The position numbers were made by a program, and so were the translations under genes. From Chytridium lagenaria (taxonomy: Eukaryota; Chytridiomycota; Chytridiomycetes; Chytridiales; Chytridiaceae), in contig JAHLKC010000040.1 in NCBI GenBank assembly GCA_025449115.1, positions 1 to 64,000 on the forward strand: a stretch of 64,000 bases of DNA. Direction: 5' to 3'. Below, piece by piece: positions 22,601 to 32,233 of this stretch; positions within the stretch are counted from its first letter, which is position 1, and every line of letters starts with the position of its first letter. Under the pieces are notes generated by a model. The model saw only the letters and a list, made by a program, of their open reading frames with translations. It did not search any database and was not told the DNA's origin.

Positions 22601-23191
22601 CATGACTATGGTATACTATACTCAAAATCGGCGTTGTCTTCTATGACACAACTCACTGAAGGTAGAACCGCCATCTTGGACATAGAAGAAGCACCTCTTT
22701 GTTATGCAGACGCCAGTCACGCATGTGAAGATGACTTTAAGTCACGTACCGGTTACGTGGTGTTATTCGGTGGCGGCGCCATTTCATGGCAGTCCAAGAA
22801 GCAAACGGTTGTTGCGCAATCATCTTCTGAAGCGGAGCTCATTGCACTCAGTGAAGCTACCCGCGAGATGATATGGTATCAAAGTCTCATGGATGAAGCC
22901 TTAATCCAACATCCTGGTGTATCCCGTATATATCAAGATAACGACTCAACCATTGCTATCGCGAAAAATCCGATGCATCATCAACGTGTCAAACACATGA
23001 ACGTGAAACACAGATTTGTCAACGACAAGATTGATGAACGCCGCATCGAACTCGCCTATTGCTGGTCAGAAGACATGGTCGCTGACGTCTTAACGAAGTC
23101 TTTACCTACTGAAGCACATCAACGGCATGTCCGCAGCCTTGGTATGCGACGATTCAGAGACTTGACCACACTGCCATCAGAAAAGCAATAG
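19601..23191 (+). CDS. copia element pol: integrase, reverse transcriptase, RNase H
   Basis: A single open frame of more than 1170 codons ending at TAA 23189-23191. The GAG-pre-integrase zinc region shows HKRFGHVH and CLICAQNK. The integrase triad is in HTDTVP, RSDTGE and NGLVER (D, D, E). The reverse transcriptase shows WVFDHKFDQDGNLIRYKARW, IDITGAYLFG and the catalytic YVDDIIII near residue 830. RNase H has CYADASHA, SSSEAELIALSEA and YQDNDSTI. The frame is remarkably intact compared with gag. Confidence 0.93.
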   Translation, partial: EGTVHLADDRSVPVKGYGDVMYKFGDHFRLIKHVLYVPDLTEPLCSVLGMIEGTQDLVVFSADEVYLYIHQEGRTITIGRRVGDLYHLLTTVDTAPKLMEITDGDNEANHVTSALLVPTDEATLLGDEWDTWLRTALGDEPLVEGSAPADNHDMVLDSLSEVSSSNSISNAQSNRLSTAAFLGKNADMTIKEIVMLHKRFGHVHPRILIQTMTHVDCITVNKKLLSDPSVISLLNESILENCLICAQNKIVQRPIGSSSQSVRRKLYRIHTDTVPLPCQNEKGLKYWLPFVDEGTRWITIRFVRDKGQSASMTISTIMQLENETGLRVAEFRSDTGEIATSTDFQKFCTEKLPPITISPSPPYTKELNGLVERTIRSLKVMASCMLTQSKLPDIFYSHALLYSALVKNTLWHPFLKGTPYQSFTDKKPDLTRIRSFGCLISIHLHPDQRRALHTRDKSELGLFLGYEGQSLKVVKAYNYRTGTIRPYYHVYFHDGVFPGNSPSKSVLDDLLSTYPVSTFSFDEIPIETEEEVIPEDITSEVLIPNDDSDSEEEDPIPFVTFPINFDDEITLVVPPVVLVAPPEDAPLSRRTRSRAPAPEWSRTPGVTFRGDPGDRAARSKVIKPKIVFPEPAPSSTPPQKIPMSQVLPLPSSVEEAMSRPDEAPFWYAAMLKEYNELKRRGTWDEVPFPKGAHLIDGRWVFDHKFDQDGNLIRYKARWVARGFSQIPGKEYTEVFSPVANANTIRFFTCWSAILCLLIYQIDITGAYLFGTLHDLNYLVMPHGFEKFAADGAMIVCRLNQAIYGLHQSGREWYITLCLWLVKDEGFTRNRADVCHFVKYDKESNTLIHVIIYVDDIIIITVNVSFIHAFIDRVDKRFKVGTKGPIDWMTKIQVIHTVEGTFICQRFYIKHLLESCGLWDTGITSKPTPMTINWCHDDSAAELSQNERDQFRSILQKISYLAQKTRPDLAFTVSKLGQYQANPNAGDFVALVRVLRYLLDTHDYGILYSKSALSSMTQLTEGRTAILDIEEAPLCYADASHACEDDFKSRTGYVVLFGGGAISWQSKKQTVVAQSSSEAELIALSEATREMIWYQSLMDEALIQHPGVSRIYQDNDSTIAIAKNPMHHQRVKHMNVKHRFVNDKIDERRIELAYCWSEDMVADVLTKSLPTEAHQRHVRSLGMRRFRDLTTLPSEKQ

Positions 23192-23197
23192 TTCCTT

Positions 23198-23211
23198 GAA
23201 TTGCGGGGGTG
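23198..23211 (+). other. Polypurine tract of the + strand copia element
   Basis: GAATTGCGGGGGTG lies immediately before the LTR start TGTTGAATC. A G-run just before a TGTTGA start is the usual plus-strand primer of copia elements, and the minus-strand copia element has the similar CACGGGGGTG before its own LTR. Confidence 0.65.
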
Positions 23212-24057
23212 TGTTGAATCTCTGTTGTATCGTTATAACAATTCAATAAACTCTTACTTTGCGATTCATGATGTTCATCCGTCGAACATGTTCATCCGAC
23301 TGAACCAGAGAGACGACCTTTACGTCGCACGTTATAGATCTATATTCACGTTTGACTCGTATTTAACATGATCACATATCAGCTTTAACGCTGTAGCAAA
23401 ACTCAACTTGTTATTGCGGTACGCCAAATGACTAAGAGTTGCAGTTATGCTACGTTGCGGAATGCCGATAGATCAAGTTAACTCGACGACGAGAATGTAT
23501 ACTATAGATCTCAGCTCCGAGCACGCGTGATTATGTTCCGCACATAAGGTCTTTACACTTTATCATCTTATCGTCATTACACCCCAGGGTCCCGCACCCT
23601 TGGGTCAGCGCGTCAGGGTCCCGCTCCCCAGGGTCCCGCTCCCCAGGGTCCTGCACCCTGGGGTCCTGCACCCTGGGGACGTCGCTCCAAGCACCCTGAA
23701 TCACCTCCCCAGGGTCCTGAACCCTGGGGCGTCTCTCCGGTGTCTACCGCACCCTGGGATAGACCCTGCGGCAGACCCCCGGGCTCTTACACATGTTTAT
23801 CATGTGTAAGGACATATGTCAGCATATGTCACAGCCACCGTGAGAAGCAAGAGAAGCTGAGAAGCGCCACCAAAAGGCGTTATATGGAAATATCCCATCA
23901 ATTCTCAGCATCTGAGTGAGAAGTGCACTTTAAGTTCCCAGAGGACTTTTATTGAAAATGACTATAAAAGGGATCACTTTCCCCCTCCAAGTGGAAGTAT
24001 CAGTTCAATCCTGTACTCTCTGCAATATCTATCGCGCATTCTCTCTAAACGTTAACA
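23212..24057 (+). repeat. 3' LTR of the + strand copia element (about 846 bp)
   Basis: Starts TGTTGAATC after the polypurine tract. The proposed end is GTTAACA at 24051-24057, giving TGTT...AACA ends. A TATA box (TATAAAAG, 23963-23970) lies about 90 bases before the end, as in an LTR promoter. The first 275 bases match a solo LTR at 44173-44454 on the other strand. The interior contains a CCAGGGTCC minisatellite. The right boundary is inferred, since no second LTR is available to check it. Confidence 0.55.
23582..23770 (+). repeat. CCAGGGTCC/CCCTGG minisatellite
   Basis: Imperfect repeats of CCAGGGTCCCGCTCC and its variants CCAGGGTCCTGCACC and CCTGGGGTCCTGCA, about 15-17 bases per unit, in both orientations, so the tract can fold on itself. 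It is very GC-rich inside otherwise AT-rich surroundings and lies inside the proposed LTR. Confidence 0.75.
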
Positions 24058-24464
24058 AGATGGACTTCGGTTTCCCATTCTATAGTTAATGTCCCTGCCT
24101 CGATGCAGCATTCGAAAAACCGTCGGAAAGGCTATGACCTTTTGAGCGGTTCTTTCTTTTTCTGCCATCAGGCAAACCTGATGAGCTCATCTTCGCAAAT
24201 GTGAGAGAACGGAGGAGTGAGAGTTGGATGAGATAAAGGGGGGGAGGTGGGAGGGGAGTTCGGATGTCTGTTTGACGCGACGGAGGTTGACAAGAGGGGA
24301 TGACGGCGTCGATGGAGACGGAGCTGGAAATAAAAAGTTACTAATACAGATTTGCGTTTCTGTCAGTCCATTTTCAAAAAAATCTTCGGACCCACACTCA
24401 CAGGAAGGAGGCTCAAATTTCGCCAAGTCCTTTGCAAGACGCAGCTCAGCTCAGAAAAAATAGG

Positions 24465-24540
24465 CCTTGTAACACGATTTATTTTGCATTTTTTTTGCCT
24501 ACTTAAAAGGTGCTACAAAGTTGACACTGGGTGAATTATT
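24465..24540 (-). pseudogene. Fragment of Helitron-type helicase C-terminus
   Basis: Reverse translation of this stretch gives an H-P-V...L...KKCK(I)...R pattern that matches the C-terminus of the helicase at 33660-33740 (DHPVQRLWYALRGLKKCKLI). Nucleotide words shared by both places include TTTGCATTTTTTT and GCACTGGGTGA/ACACTGGGTGA. It is a short relic of a second copy. Confidence 0.5.
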
Positions 24541-25229
24541 TATTATTTATTATACATTACTAATACTATTTATTTAATTTTTAAATATTTACTTTATTTA
24601 TTAATTTCTTTACTTCATTTATTTATGTTATTTTTTCCATTATTTATATAATTCTTTTTACTTAATTCATTTTTTTTATTTATCTTTTTAATTATTTTCG
24701 TCATTACACCTATGTGTTTATACATTGTTTTTTATGTTTTATAAATTGTTTTTCACAGCGAGTGACTTTGGACGAGAACAGCACTGTCTCGTCAGATGCC
24801 TGCTCACTTTTATTCTCTATTTCATGTTTATAATTTCATGTTCATTATATTACTTATTACTTATTTAAAATTATTCATAATATTTATAATGTATTTTCGT
24901 TATTATATAATAAAAAACCTTTATATTTATCGTCTCTTTTTCTTTCTCATTGCTGTCGACTCTTCTTATTTTGTAAATCAGTCGTTCGTAACATTTATCG
25001 GAACTTTCTTTTATTTGGTCGTTTGATTGTTTGTATTCTACAAAGGAGTATCATTATTATAAAATACATAACCTTCTAACCCACAGGCCCATATAACTTA
25101 GCGGAAAAAAATCGAAGAAGCGGCGTCCCTCATTAAAATTCAAAATATAGCCTTAGAAGGTGGGATGACAACTTGTACCATTTTTTATTTTTTTTTTATT
25201 TAATTAGAATAAAACCAAGTTCATTGGGG

Positions 25230-25271
25230 CAAGCAACACGATAATTAATTATCAGCGGATGGTGTTGCTTG
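25230..25271. repeat. Inverted repeat with inner palindrome
   Basis: Arms CAAGCAACAC (25230-25239) and GTGTTGCTTG (25262-25271) are perfect complements. Directly inside the left arm is the palindrome GATAATTAATTATC (25240-25253). It could be a cruciform, a terminator or one end of a small DNA transposon. Confidence 0.55.
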
Positions 25272-25289
25272 TTCCATAGAAAATACGGT

Positions 25290-26703
25290 ATTTTCCTAAT
25301 ATCAGACGAGTCCATCGCATGCAATAGTAAGCCGTCGATTACCGAATGTTTGATGTTGCGTGTGCCCAATCACTTTTGAAAGTAAACACCATTTCCTCTC
25401 GCAGCCTTCTCCATCAAAGTTCCCCAGACCCATTAAAACGTGAGGAGAAAACTTAGATTGGCATCCATGATCATGGCAATATGCATGAAGCTTTGGCAAC
25501 ATCATCATGTAAGGATGTCAAGTCCCAAACTTTCGAAGGTGAACGCACAGCTTACATGCAATATCATAACTTATCGCAATTTTGTGATTTGGATATTCCC
25601 TCTTGACATCCTCTAAGGCGGAGACAGCGTAAGTAAGCTTCTCCCCCACATCAATATCTTTGATTAATGTTAGAAGCATGATTTAATCAACACATTGACC
25701 ATAGATAGCATTCGTTACTTCGTGTCTACAAAACGTTCCGAAAATAGCGGCAATATCTGTCTTTCCACCGGATTTGTTATCGTTGCTTCCTGCTATAAAC
25801 TGAGAAGAACACGCGCCGCGCTCCGAGACACCAGGAATGGGATTTCTCCGATAATCATCATTCGCAGTCTATACATTGTAAAAAAAATAAAAGATAAAAA
25901 CACAGAACCAACCTTGAAAACATTCCTTGCTGATAGCAGATTCACCATAATTTCCGCCTCCTCCATGGTCTTTATCAAGCTTCCGAGCAGAGAAATACCC
26001 ATCACAAATCTAATATCAACCAGTATATCAATGAGGAGGAGAAACAAACGATGTCCCACCTGAATTAGAATCCCAGAGCTATTTTCGTACCGAGACAGGG
26101 GCACTTCGTTCTTCCCACTCCATGCTTCTCCACTAAAGTGGGCGTGATGCGCCCGTGCCAAACAAGATGCTCCAGAATAGTAAATTCACGCATTGCGTCC
26201 AAAAACTGCTTGTAATAGGTGGCTTATCACTTTCTAGCAGGTAAACGGAGTCTAATCGTGTGAAGAACTCGGCCTCATAGCCTGCTTGAAAGGACACACC
26301 GCCGTGTTCTTGGTACCGTGACAGTCTCCGCATTGTGCATAACTGAAACGCGACAGTCGCGTTATCCACATCTGAAGGCATAAACCCTTGGGCCACCAGA
26401 ATCAATGCGATGGGATGATCTGGACAACCCTTCACGTCAACTCTCTCGTTTCCACGCCTCGTCATTAAATCAATGTGAGTTGTGTGTGTCCCAGCTCTTT
26501 CACAACCACATTCAAATGTCGATCCCTCCAACTGACCTGGATACAACACCTTGTCATCTCGATCAAGGTAGTGTGAAGCATCTGCATCCTAATATCATCA
26601 ATGCTCGCAGCTTGGCTCGTTTAAAGGGGCGTAATGTCTTTGGCGTCCATGTGGCCCGAAGTCGAAGTAATGGTCACTTCCCAGCTCCTGATGGCCAATC
26701 CAT
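25290..26703 (-). pseudogene. KDZ-type DNA transposase, C-terminal part (split by a copia insertion)
   Basis: Reading on the minus strand gives, in order: YPGQLEGSTFECGC; a CPDHPIALILVAQGFMPSD block with AFQLC, the zinc-cluster neighbourhood of the Kyakuja-Dileera-Zisupton (KDZ, CxC) family; IAISYDIACKLCVHL, the family's YDIAC signature, near 25,560; and LPKLHAYCHDHGCQSKF with GLGNFDGEGCERKWCLL near 25,430. The frame is broken at several points, including three stops in a row near 26,600. The N-terminal part continues at 32582-32920 on the far side of the copia insertion. Confidence 0.75.
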
Positions 26704-26708
26704 TGATT
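26704..26708. repeat. Target-site duplication TGATT (left)
   Basis: TGATT precedes the left LTR and is repeated exactly after the right LTR (32577-32581), the 5-base duplication expected for LTR retrotransposon insertion. Confidence 0.85.
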
Positions 26709-27050
26709 TGAGGAAATCAATGAACGTAAGTATACGGGCACGTAAAGAGACAAGAAAACGATGTTTATTGGGGGTCATGCTACCTGAGGAAATCAATGAA
26801 CGTAAGTATACGGCACGTAAAGAGACAAGAAAACGATGCCCAGAAGAAAGGAAAAGGAGTGGGGTTATATAGGGTAGGGACGCGTATCATGATCAGCCTC
26901 AACTACACGTGAAAGAGAAAACCAGATGAGATGGGGGGCTATACAAAAACAATGCGAATGAAGGGAAGATGTGAAACATGAAGGGAAGGGAGGTGGTGAC
27001 ATGAACATGATCATGACAAATATGACAAACTAGGAACGCTGAGTTCCGCA
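26709..27050 (-). repeat. 3' LTR of the - strand copia element (342 bp)
   Basis: Begins TGAGGAAATC and ends GTTCCGCA on the + strand, i.e. TGCGGAAC...CCTCA on the coding strand. It contains a 76-base direct duplication that starts TGAGGAAATCAATGAACGTA. A TATATAA-like box lies near 26870. Apart from one missing G it equals the other LTR. Confidence 0.95.
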
Positions 27051-27129
27051 CACCCCCGTGTCATGAACGTGTGAAGCAAAAGGAGTAAACAGGATAGAAA
27101 GAAAAGAAAGAAGGGGAAGAAGTCTCTTT

Positions 27130-27159
27130 TGATTGTTTTTTTTTTTTTTTTTTTTATAG
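27130..27159. repeat. Poly-T tract
   Basis: A run of about 23 T residues on + (poly-A on the element's coding strand) just inside the 3' LTR, downstream of RNase H. It is a likely spot for length errors. Confidence 0.8.
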
Positions 27160-27245
27160 GGAAGGGAAGGAGAAGGATGGAGACCGAACGCGGGCCGGTG
27201 TTGAAGAGAAGTGGACGAGCGACCGGCTGGTAAGGATATCGGCTA

Positions 27246-28916
27246 TCATGTGGGCGTGGGACAATAGGTAACCGCGATAACACCAGCACGAACTTGGGCG
27301 CGGTAGAACATGTATTTGATGTCGATATGTTTGGTGTGATGACGGAGGCAATTATCCTTGGAAACAGCAATAGCCGGTAAATTATCGCAAAACTGGATTG
27401 TAGGGCCGACTTGAGAAAGGCCAAGAGTAGTGAGGAAGCGGCGTAACCAGATGACATCCGCGAGGACGGCGTTTTGAGCGATAATTTCAGCGACGGTGGT
27501 GGAAGTGGCGAGAGTTGGTTGTGAGCGGGATTTAGCAACGACCGCCCCACCAGCTAAGGTAATAACGGTTCCAGAGACGGAGCGGCGAGTGATCGGATTA
27601 TTAGCGTAATCAGCATCGGCATAGGCAGTAAGTTGGAGGTCAGAATACATGGGATCGGAGGAGTAGTGAAGACCCATGGAGGTAGTGCCGCGAAGGTAAG
27701 CAAGAAGATGGAGGATGCGGGTCCAGTGGCATTGGCGTGGGTGGTTAAGGAATCGAGAGAGATGAGTGACGGCGTGGGCAATATCAGGGCGGGTAATGGT
27801 AAGGTAGATGAGTTTGGCAACAACGGAACGGTAGGGTTTGTTTTGCATAAAAGTGATATCCGAGGGAGTGGGAGGGTCAAAATCAGGATGGGTAGGAGAA
27901 GGGGGGGATGGAGTGGAGCGGATGGTTTGATCGTCGGGGGCAAAATCTCTGAGAATAGAAGAGCAATAAGCAGTCTGATCGAGGGTAATACCCGTAGAAT
28001 TAATGACACGGTGGATACTGCAATAGGTGTCCGAGGTGACTGGCCGATGGCGGAACTTGAGGCCGAGGCAAGCAAAATCTTGGAGGAGGAGGGATTGTGC
28101 TGGGGGATCCGCGAATCCTAGTTGATCGTCAACATGAACTGAGAGGATGAGAAGATGGCCGTCAGGGGTGCGCTTAAAGAAAATGCAGTCGTCCTCGGTA
28201 TGTTGAGTGTAGCCCAGGGTAATAAGTTCAAGAGCTAATGCCTTATTGTAAATGCGAGGCCCTTGACGTATACCATTAACGCCTTTACGGATCCGTCCCA
28301 CCAGATGTTCTTTACCGGGAACAAGAAATTCGGGAGGTTGCTTCATGAAAATCACCTCCTCCTCCGGTACCGCCGTTTGAATGAAAGCAGCCGTGGCGTC
28401 GTATTGAAAAATGACCATGCGGCGACTGGCAGCAACAGCGAAACAAGTTTTGACGGCGGTGATGGAGGCTGTTGGTGACCAGGTTTCGTGAAAATCTACT
28501 CCAGCAATTTGCTGACCGCCGTTAACGCAAATGCGAGCCTTGAATTCGGAGGTATTGGTTGTTTCGTCAATCTTGATCTTAAGAACCCACATTGTGCGAA
28601 GAGCTTTCCGGCCAGGGGGTAACTCCACTAGTTCAAAAGAGCCGTTCAGATGGTGGGCATCCATTTCCTTTTGAGCCGCAGCGCGCCAGAGTTCAGCGTG
28701 AGGACCATTGAGAGCTTCTTTTAAGGTCTTGGGGCCAGGTTGCGTAAGGAGAGCTTTTGCAGTAATTGAATCATGTCCGGCGAGGAGGGCAAGGAAGAGG
28801 GTTTCGTCAACAATCTCAAAATAGAGGTGAGTAGTGTCGACGGGTATGCGATCCAGTTGGCGAAGTGTGTCGGCGACAAAGAGGGCTTCAAAAGAGGAGT
28901 CCGCGGTGGCGGTCAT
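27246..28916 (-). CDS. - strand copia element: reverse transcriptase and RNase H
   Basis: 556 open codons. The reverse transcriptase shows LKIKIDETTNTSEFKARICV, WSPTASITAVKTCFAVAA, FQYDATAAFIQT and the catalytic HVDDQLGFAD, a variant of YVDD. RNase H shows LTAYADADYANNP, a TTVAEIIAQNAV stretch and FCDNLPAIAVS. The frame stops early in TYCPTPT; the expected family ending MIADILT is readable in the next frame (about 27,230), so the last residues are displaced by a one-base change. It is separated from the integrase frame by an acidic, proline-rich linker. Confidence 0.9.
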   Translation of the reverse strand: MTATADSSFEALFVADTLRQLDRIPVDTTHLYFEIVDETLFLALLAGHDSITAKALLTQPGPKTLKEALNGPHAELWRAAAQKEMDAHHLNGSFELVELPPGRKALRTMWVLKIKIDETTNTSEFKARICVNGGQQIAGVDFHETWSPTASITAVKTCFAVAASRRMVIFQYDATAAFIQTAVPEEEVIFMKQPPEFLVPGKEHLVGRIRKGVNGIRQGPRIYNKALALELITLGYTQHTEDDCIFFKRTPDGHLLILSVHVDDQLGFADPPAQSLLLQDFACLGLKFRHRPVTSDTYCSIHRVINSTGITLDQTAYCSSILRDFAPDDQTIRSTPSPPSPTHPDFDPPTPSDITFMQNKPYRSVVAKLIYLTITRPDIAHAVTHLSRFLNHPRQCHWTRILHLLAYLRGTTSMGLHYSSDPMYSDLQLTAYADADYANNPITRRSVSGTVITLAGGAVVAKSRSQPTLATSTTVAEIIAQNAVLADVIWLRRFLTTLGLSQVGPTIQFCDNLPAIAVSKDNCLRHHTKHIDIKYMFYRAQVRAGVIAVTYCPTPT

Positions 28917-29319
28917 GGCAAGAGGCGTGGCGTCATCGTCTGGGGAGTCGAACAGTCGATTGAGAGTGCGTGAAAAGGGAGGAAGAGTGGTGTTGCTGCG
29001 AAGAGAGCGTTGAGGGGGTAAGGGTATAGGCTGAGCAGGGGCGGGGGTGGGAGTATTCGGTAAAGAAGAGGAGGGGAGGACGGCGAAGAAGGAAAACTCG
29101 TGGGTGATGAGGCAGGAGATTGATGCGGCTCCAAGGGAATGGTGCGAAAGTCCGTAGGCGTGGGTGGAACGAGAGGAGTGGAAGGGGAAGCAAAGTGAGG
29201 TGGGGGAGATTCTTCAGCGATTGGCGATACAGTGACGAGGGGTTCAGAGGGAGGTGTAAGGGGAGGTTGTGGAGATTGTGGTCGAGTGGGAGGTGTGGCA
29301 GGAGTGAGGGTGTCCGGGG

Positions 29320-32153
29320 TTAGTGGTTGTGGGGATTCGAGTGGGGTGTAGGTGTAATTTCATCAGGTAGAGAGGTGGTGTAGAACGGGAATTGGGTGGT
29401 GGGGGAGGTTTGGTGAAATGCTTTAGCCCATTCATGTTCATCGAGGTGAGTCCATGGCTGGAGGTGAGGAGGTTCTGCGAGGGTAGTGGTGGTCCAGATG
29501 TCGAAGTCGTCTTCGGCAAAAAACGCGTTACGTCCAACCACGATAGAGCTTTTATCTCCTTCTTTGGTGAGGACTTTCCATCCGTTTTGTTGAATCGGAT
29601 GAGCGTCGTAGTTGGAGTAACCGATAAACCGGCCTTTGACGGCCTGGGATGAGACTTTGTCGGTGTGGCGGGGAAGGGTTTTGATAAGAGCTTTGCAGAA
29701 AGGAACTCGCATGTTGCTGACGTCCGGTTTGCGGCCAAAGAATAGCTCGTAAGGAGTTTTGGTGGGGTCCGTGCAGAAGCTTGTCGATTATCCGCGTGGT
29801 TTACCATGAGAAGACCTTCCATCCAAAGGTATTTGGGGGCTTTGGAAGCAAGAAGAGCCGCGCGCATTCGGCCAAAAGCTTCCCGGAACCATCCTTCAAT
29901 TTGGGGATTTTGTTGATGCGCGGCTGTATTGGAGTATTGGAGGGTGATGCCAGCCTCTTTGAAGAAGTCTTGGAGGTCGTGACTGCGCTGCTCACCGCCT
30001 TGATCCATCCGCCATTCCAGAATAGGACGCCCAGTATGACGCTCCACAAAACGGTGAACCCACTTAATGGTGGCTGCCGCATCCGACTTGTGTTTGATAG
30101 GGAAAACCATGCCGAATTCCGAAGCTTTATCCTTGAAACCAATGGCCATTGTAACGCCGCCGAGAGATGGATGTTGTTTGGGGACACTGACTATGTCGAC
30201 GGAGATGCGTTCACCAGGACGGAAAGTGTAAGTCTTATCACTGCGATGGTAGGGAGCGAGAACCATCTTGCCCGCAACACACCATTCGCAGTAATGATCC
30301 TTTGGGAGTCGGCCTTGTATGTGCATGCCTTTCACCGCTTTGGAGGTAGGTAAAAGGTATTGACGAGCGCAGTGTAGGAAACGACCATGCCATGTGCGCT
30401 CGTCGGTAAGGTAAGGAACACCAGGGGAAAGGCAGGCAGAGGATGGTTTTGTTAAGTCGATGCGGAATGTGCCATTGCGTTCCGATGCCGTAAGGGTGAT
30501 GGAGTGTGTGGATGTAGGGTCCAACGTACCAATGTATCCCGTCATGGTTTTGTGGTCGAACCAAACATCATACCCATCCTTCATTAAGTTGTAGACCGAT
30601 AAGAGAGTGTGGGCGGCAGAAGGTACGTATTCCACGCTCTTGAGGCAGAAAGCTGGGTTGGCGGTGGATAAGCTGGTGAGGTCACCATAAGTTCCTGATC
30701 CCTCCAGGGTAGATCCACCGGCTGTGCCAAATCGGTGAGGAATCCCTGTTCGAATGTTCTCGAGGAGATGTTTCTTTGGCGTCATAGACGAGGAGCAGCC
30801 AGAATCAAGGTAAGCGTCGTCATCGTCCACGGGATCATCTTTGCCGGGACACGATTGAGCAGATGCTGGACTTAATGCGAAGGTATCGTAAAGGTCCATC
30901 ATGTAATCTTTATTGATTTCTTCAAGAGTTACAGCGGAAAAAGCCGTCCCCGTGACGACGTTTGAAAGCGCTTCGGTCGTGATACTGTCGTCGGTTTTGG
31001 TGGATATGTCATCGGCTAGTTTGGCAGAGCCCGAGGTAGTGGCAGAGGCAGAGGTAGACGTCTTGGGTTTTGGGCCTTGTGGGATACCTTTACGCTTGCA
31101 GGTTGCAATACGGTCACCGGAGCATTTCTTGGAGGTGTGTCCTCGGTAAAGGCAGGTATGGCAGGTTGGGCACGTACCGTAGGTGTTGAAGAAATAGCAT
31201 GGATCTTGCTTACACCAGGTGCAGGGGCCGGTACCGGGTGTTTTCTTCTCGGTCGATGCAGAGGCAGCTGTAGCTTTTTTCTTCACTTGACTAGTGTCGT
31301 TCCGAGGTGCAAACGTTGTAGCCATCATTGCAAGCGCATGTGGGTCGACCACCTTGTCACCACGTTGGAGGGCACTGAGCTTCATTCGGTTGAGGTCCTC
31401 GTGAATCCGTTCGCGAAGGGAGGTGAAGTGATGCGTAATGTTGGTGGAGACCCCTCCAAGAATGACAGGCGGCTTCGATTCCCAAGCCACAAGGTGAGTA
31501 GAGGCGTTTGCTGGGGTGAGGCCTTGAACAAAACGAAGAGCCGCTGTAGCATCGTCACAATCCGCTTCCGCCCCAATTTCTTTAAAGTCATTCATTAAAG
31601 TATACATGCGGTCCACGTATTCGAGATTCGTTTCCGATGATTCTTGGCAAAACTTGGCCAGAAGGAGATTGAGTTCGGCTTTTCTTGTGGGAACATCTCG
31701 GTTTGTGGCGGTCATCATACGGTCCCATCCATCCTTGACAGTCGGAGCAGTGCTGGTAGAGGGGTCGTTTTGCTTCAGTCCCAAGTTAAACTCGGTGAGT
31801 AAAGTGCCCGTAAGATGCTCCGTGACTAGATCAATGATGGCGTTCTCAATGGTTATCCACCCTATGACTTCGTCTTGCTGCTCTTTGTATTCGGCGCGCT
31901 CATTAGCAATTGCAACAGGATTCGGATCTTTCCCCGCTCGAGCAGCAGCGGCAACGACGGATCCCTTCACCACCGTGATGGAGGGCTTAGGTACTGTCTT
32001 GGTGACGTGGTGGACAAAATTCTCCAAAGTGTAGCCGGAAGGACGTTGGATGGCGCCGATGCGAGTAAAAATGGAGGTTTTCCATGAATCGAGGTGAGCC
32101 CCCGCCAACTCCTTGGAGAGGATGGGGCCATTCGTTTTGGGGTGACGATCCAT
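29320..32153 (-). CDS. - strand copia element: gag, protease, integrase
   Basis: The main frame starts at ATG 32153 (MDRHPKTNGPILSKE). Gag contains KFCQESSETNLEYVDRMYTL and a Cys-rich region with the knuckle CHTCLYRGHTSKKC. The protease site is YLDSGCSSSM. The integrase has the H-H-C-C region (WHGRFLHC, CEWCVAGK) and catalytic ISVDIVSVP, RMDQGGEQ and QIEGWFREAF. Near 29,770 a one-base frame change occurs; the integrase C-terminus (PYELFFGRKPDVSNMRVPFC) continues in the next frame to 29320. Confidence 0.9.
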
Positions 32154-32213
32154 GTAGGGGTGCCGTCAATCAAAGATGAGTCTTATAGTGCCTCGGTCCG
32201 AGGATGAAGGTCT

Positions 32214-32233
32214 GAGCAATCAGACTCTTAATC
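32214..32233 (-). promoter_or_regulatory. Primer-binding site matching the anticodon arm of a tRNA-Lys(CUU)
   Basis: Directly inside the 5' LTR the coding strand reads GATTAAGAGTCTGATTGCTC. Its complement, GAGCAATCAGACTCTTAATC, has the form of a tRNA anticodon arm: stem CAGA / TCTG (the last G lies in the LTR) around loop CTCTTAA, i.e. anticodon CUU for lysine. Drosophila copia and yeast Ty5 are known to use an internal piece of initiator tRNA-Met in the same way. The tRNA identity is inferred from the loop. Confidence 0.65.

Larger units (their letters stand above)
18216..24057 (+). mobile_element. Ty1/copia LTR retrotransposon on + strand, lacking a visible 5' LTR
   Basis: The coding order gag, protease, integrase, reverse transcriptase, RNase H is the copia order. 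A 3' LTR follows a purine-rich tract, but nothing resembling the LTR is seen left of gag, so the element is 5'-truncated or rearranged. The left limit is set where gag-like coding begins and is approximate. Confidence 0.8.
24058..25289. other. Gene-free AT-rich spacer
   Basis: No credible gene. It holds a fragment of Helitron helicase (24465-24540), a long AT-rich stretch of TTTA/ATTT words (24530-25060), the 30-base block shared with 17478, and an inverted repeat at 25230-25271. Short open frames here are low-complexity. Confidence 0.5.

Noticed and set aside
23582..23770. Possible CRISPR array, because of short regular repeats
   Set aside because: Units are contiguous and degenerate without unique spacers; this is a minisatellite in a eukaryotic LTR.
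27632..28121. Open frames on + strand inside the - strand copia reverse transcriptase
   Set aside because: Shadows of the real coding strand, which has clear reverse transcriptase and RNase H motifs.
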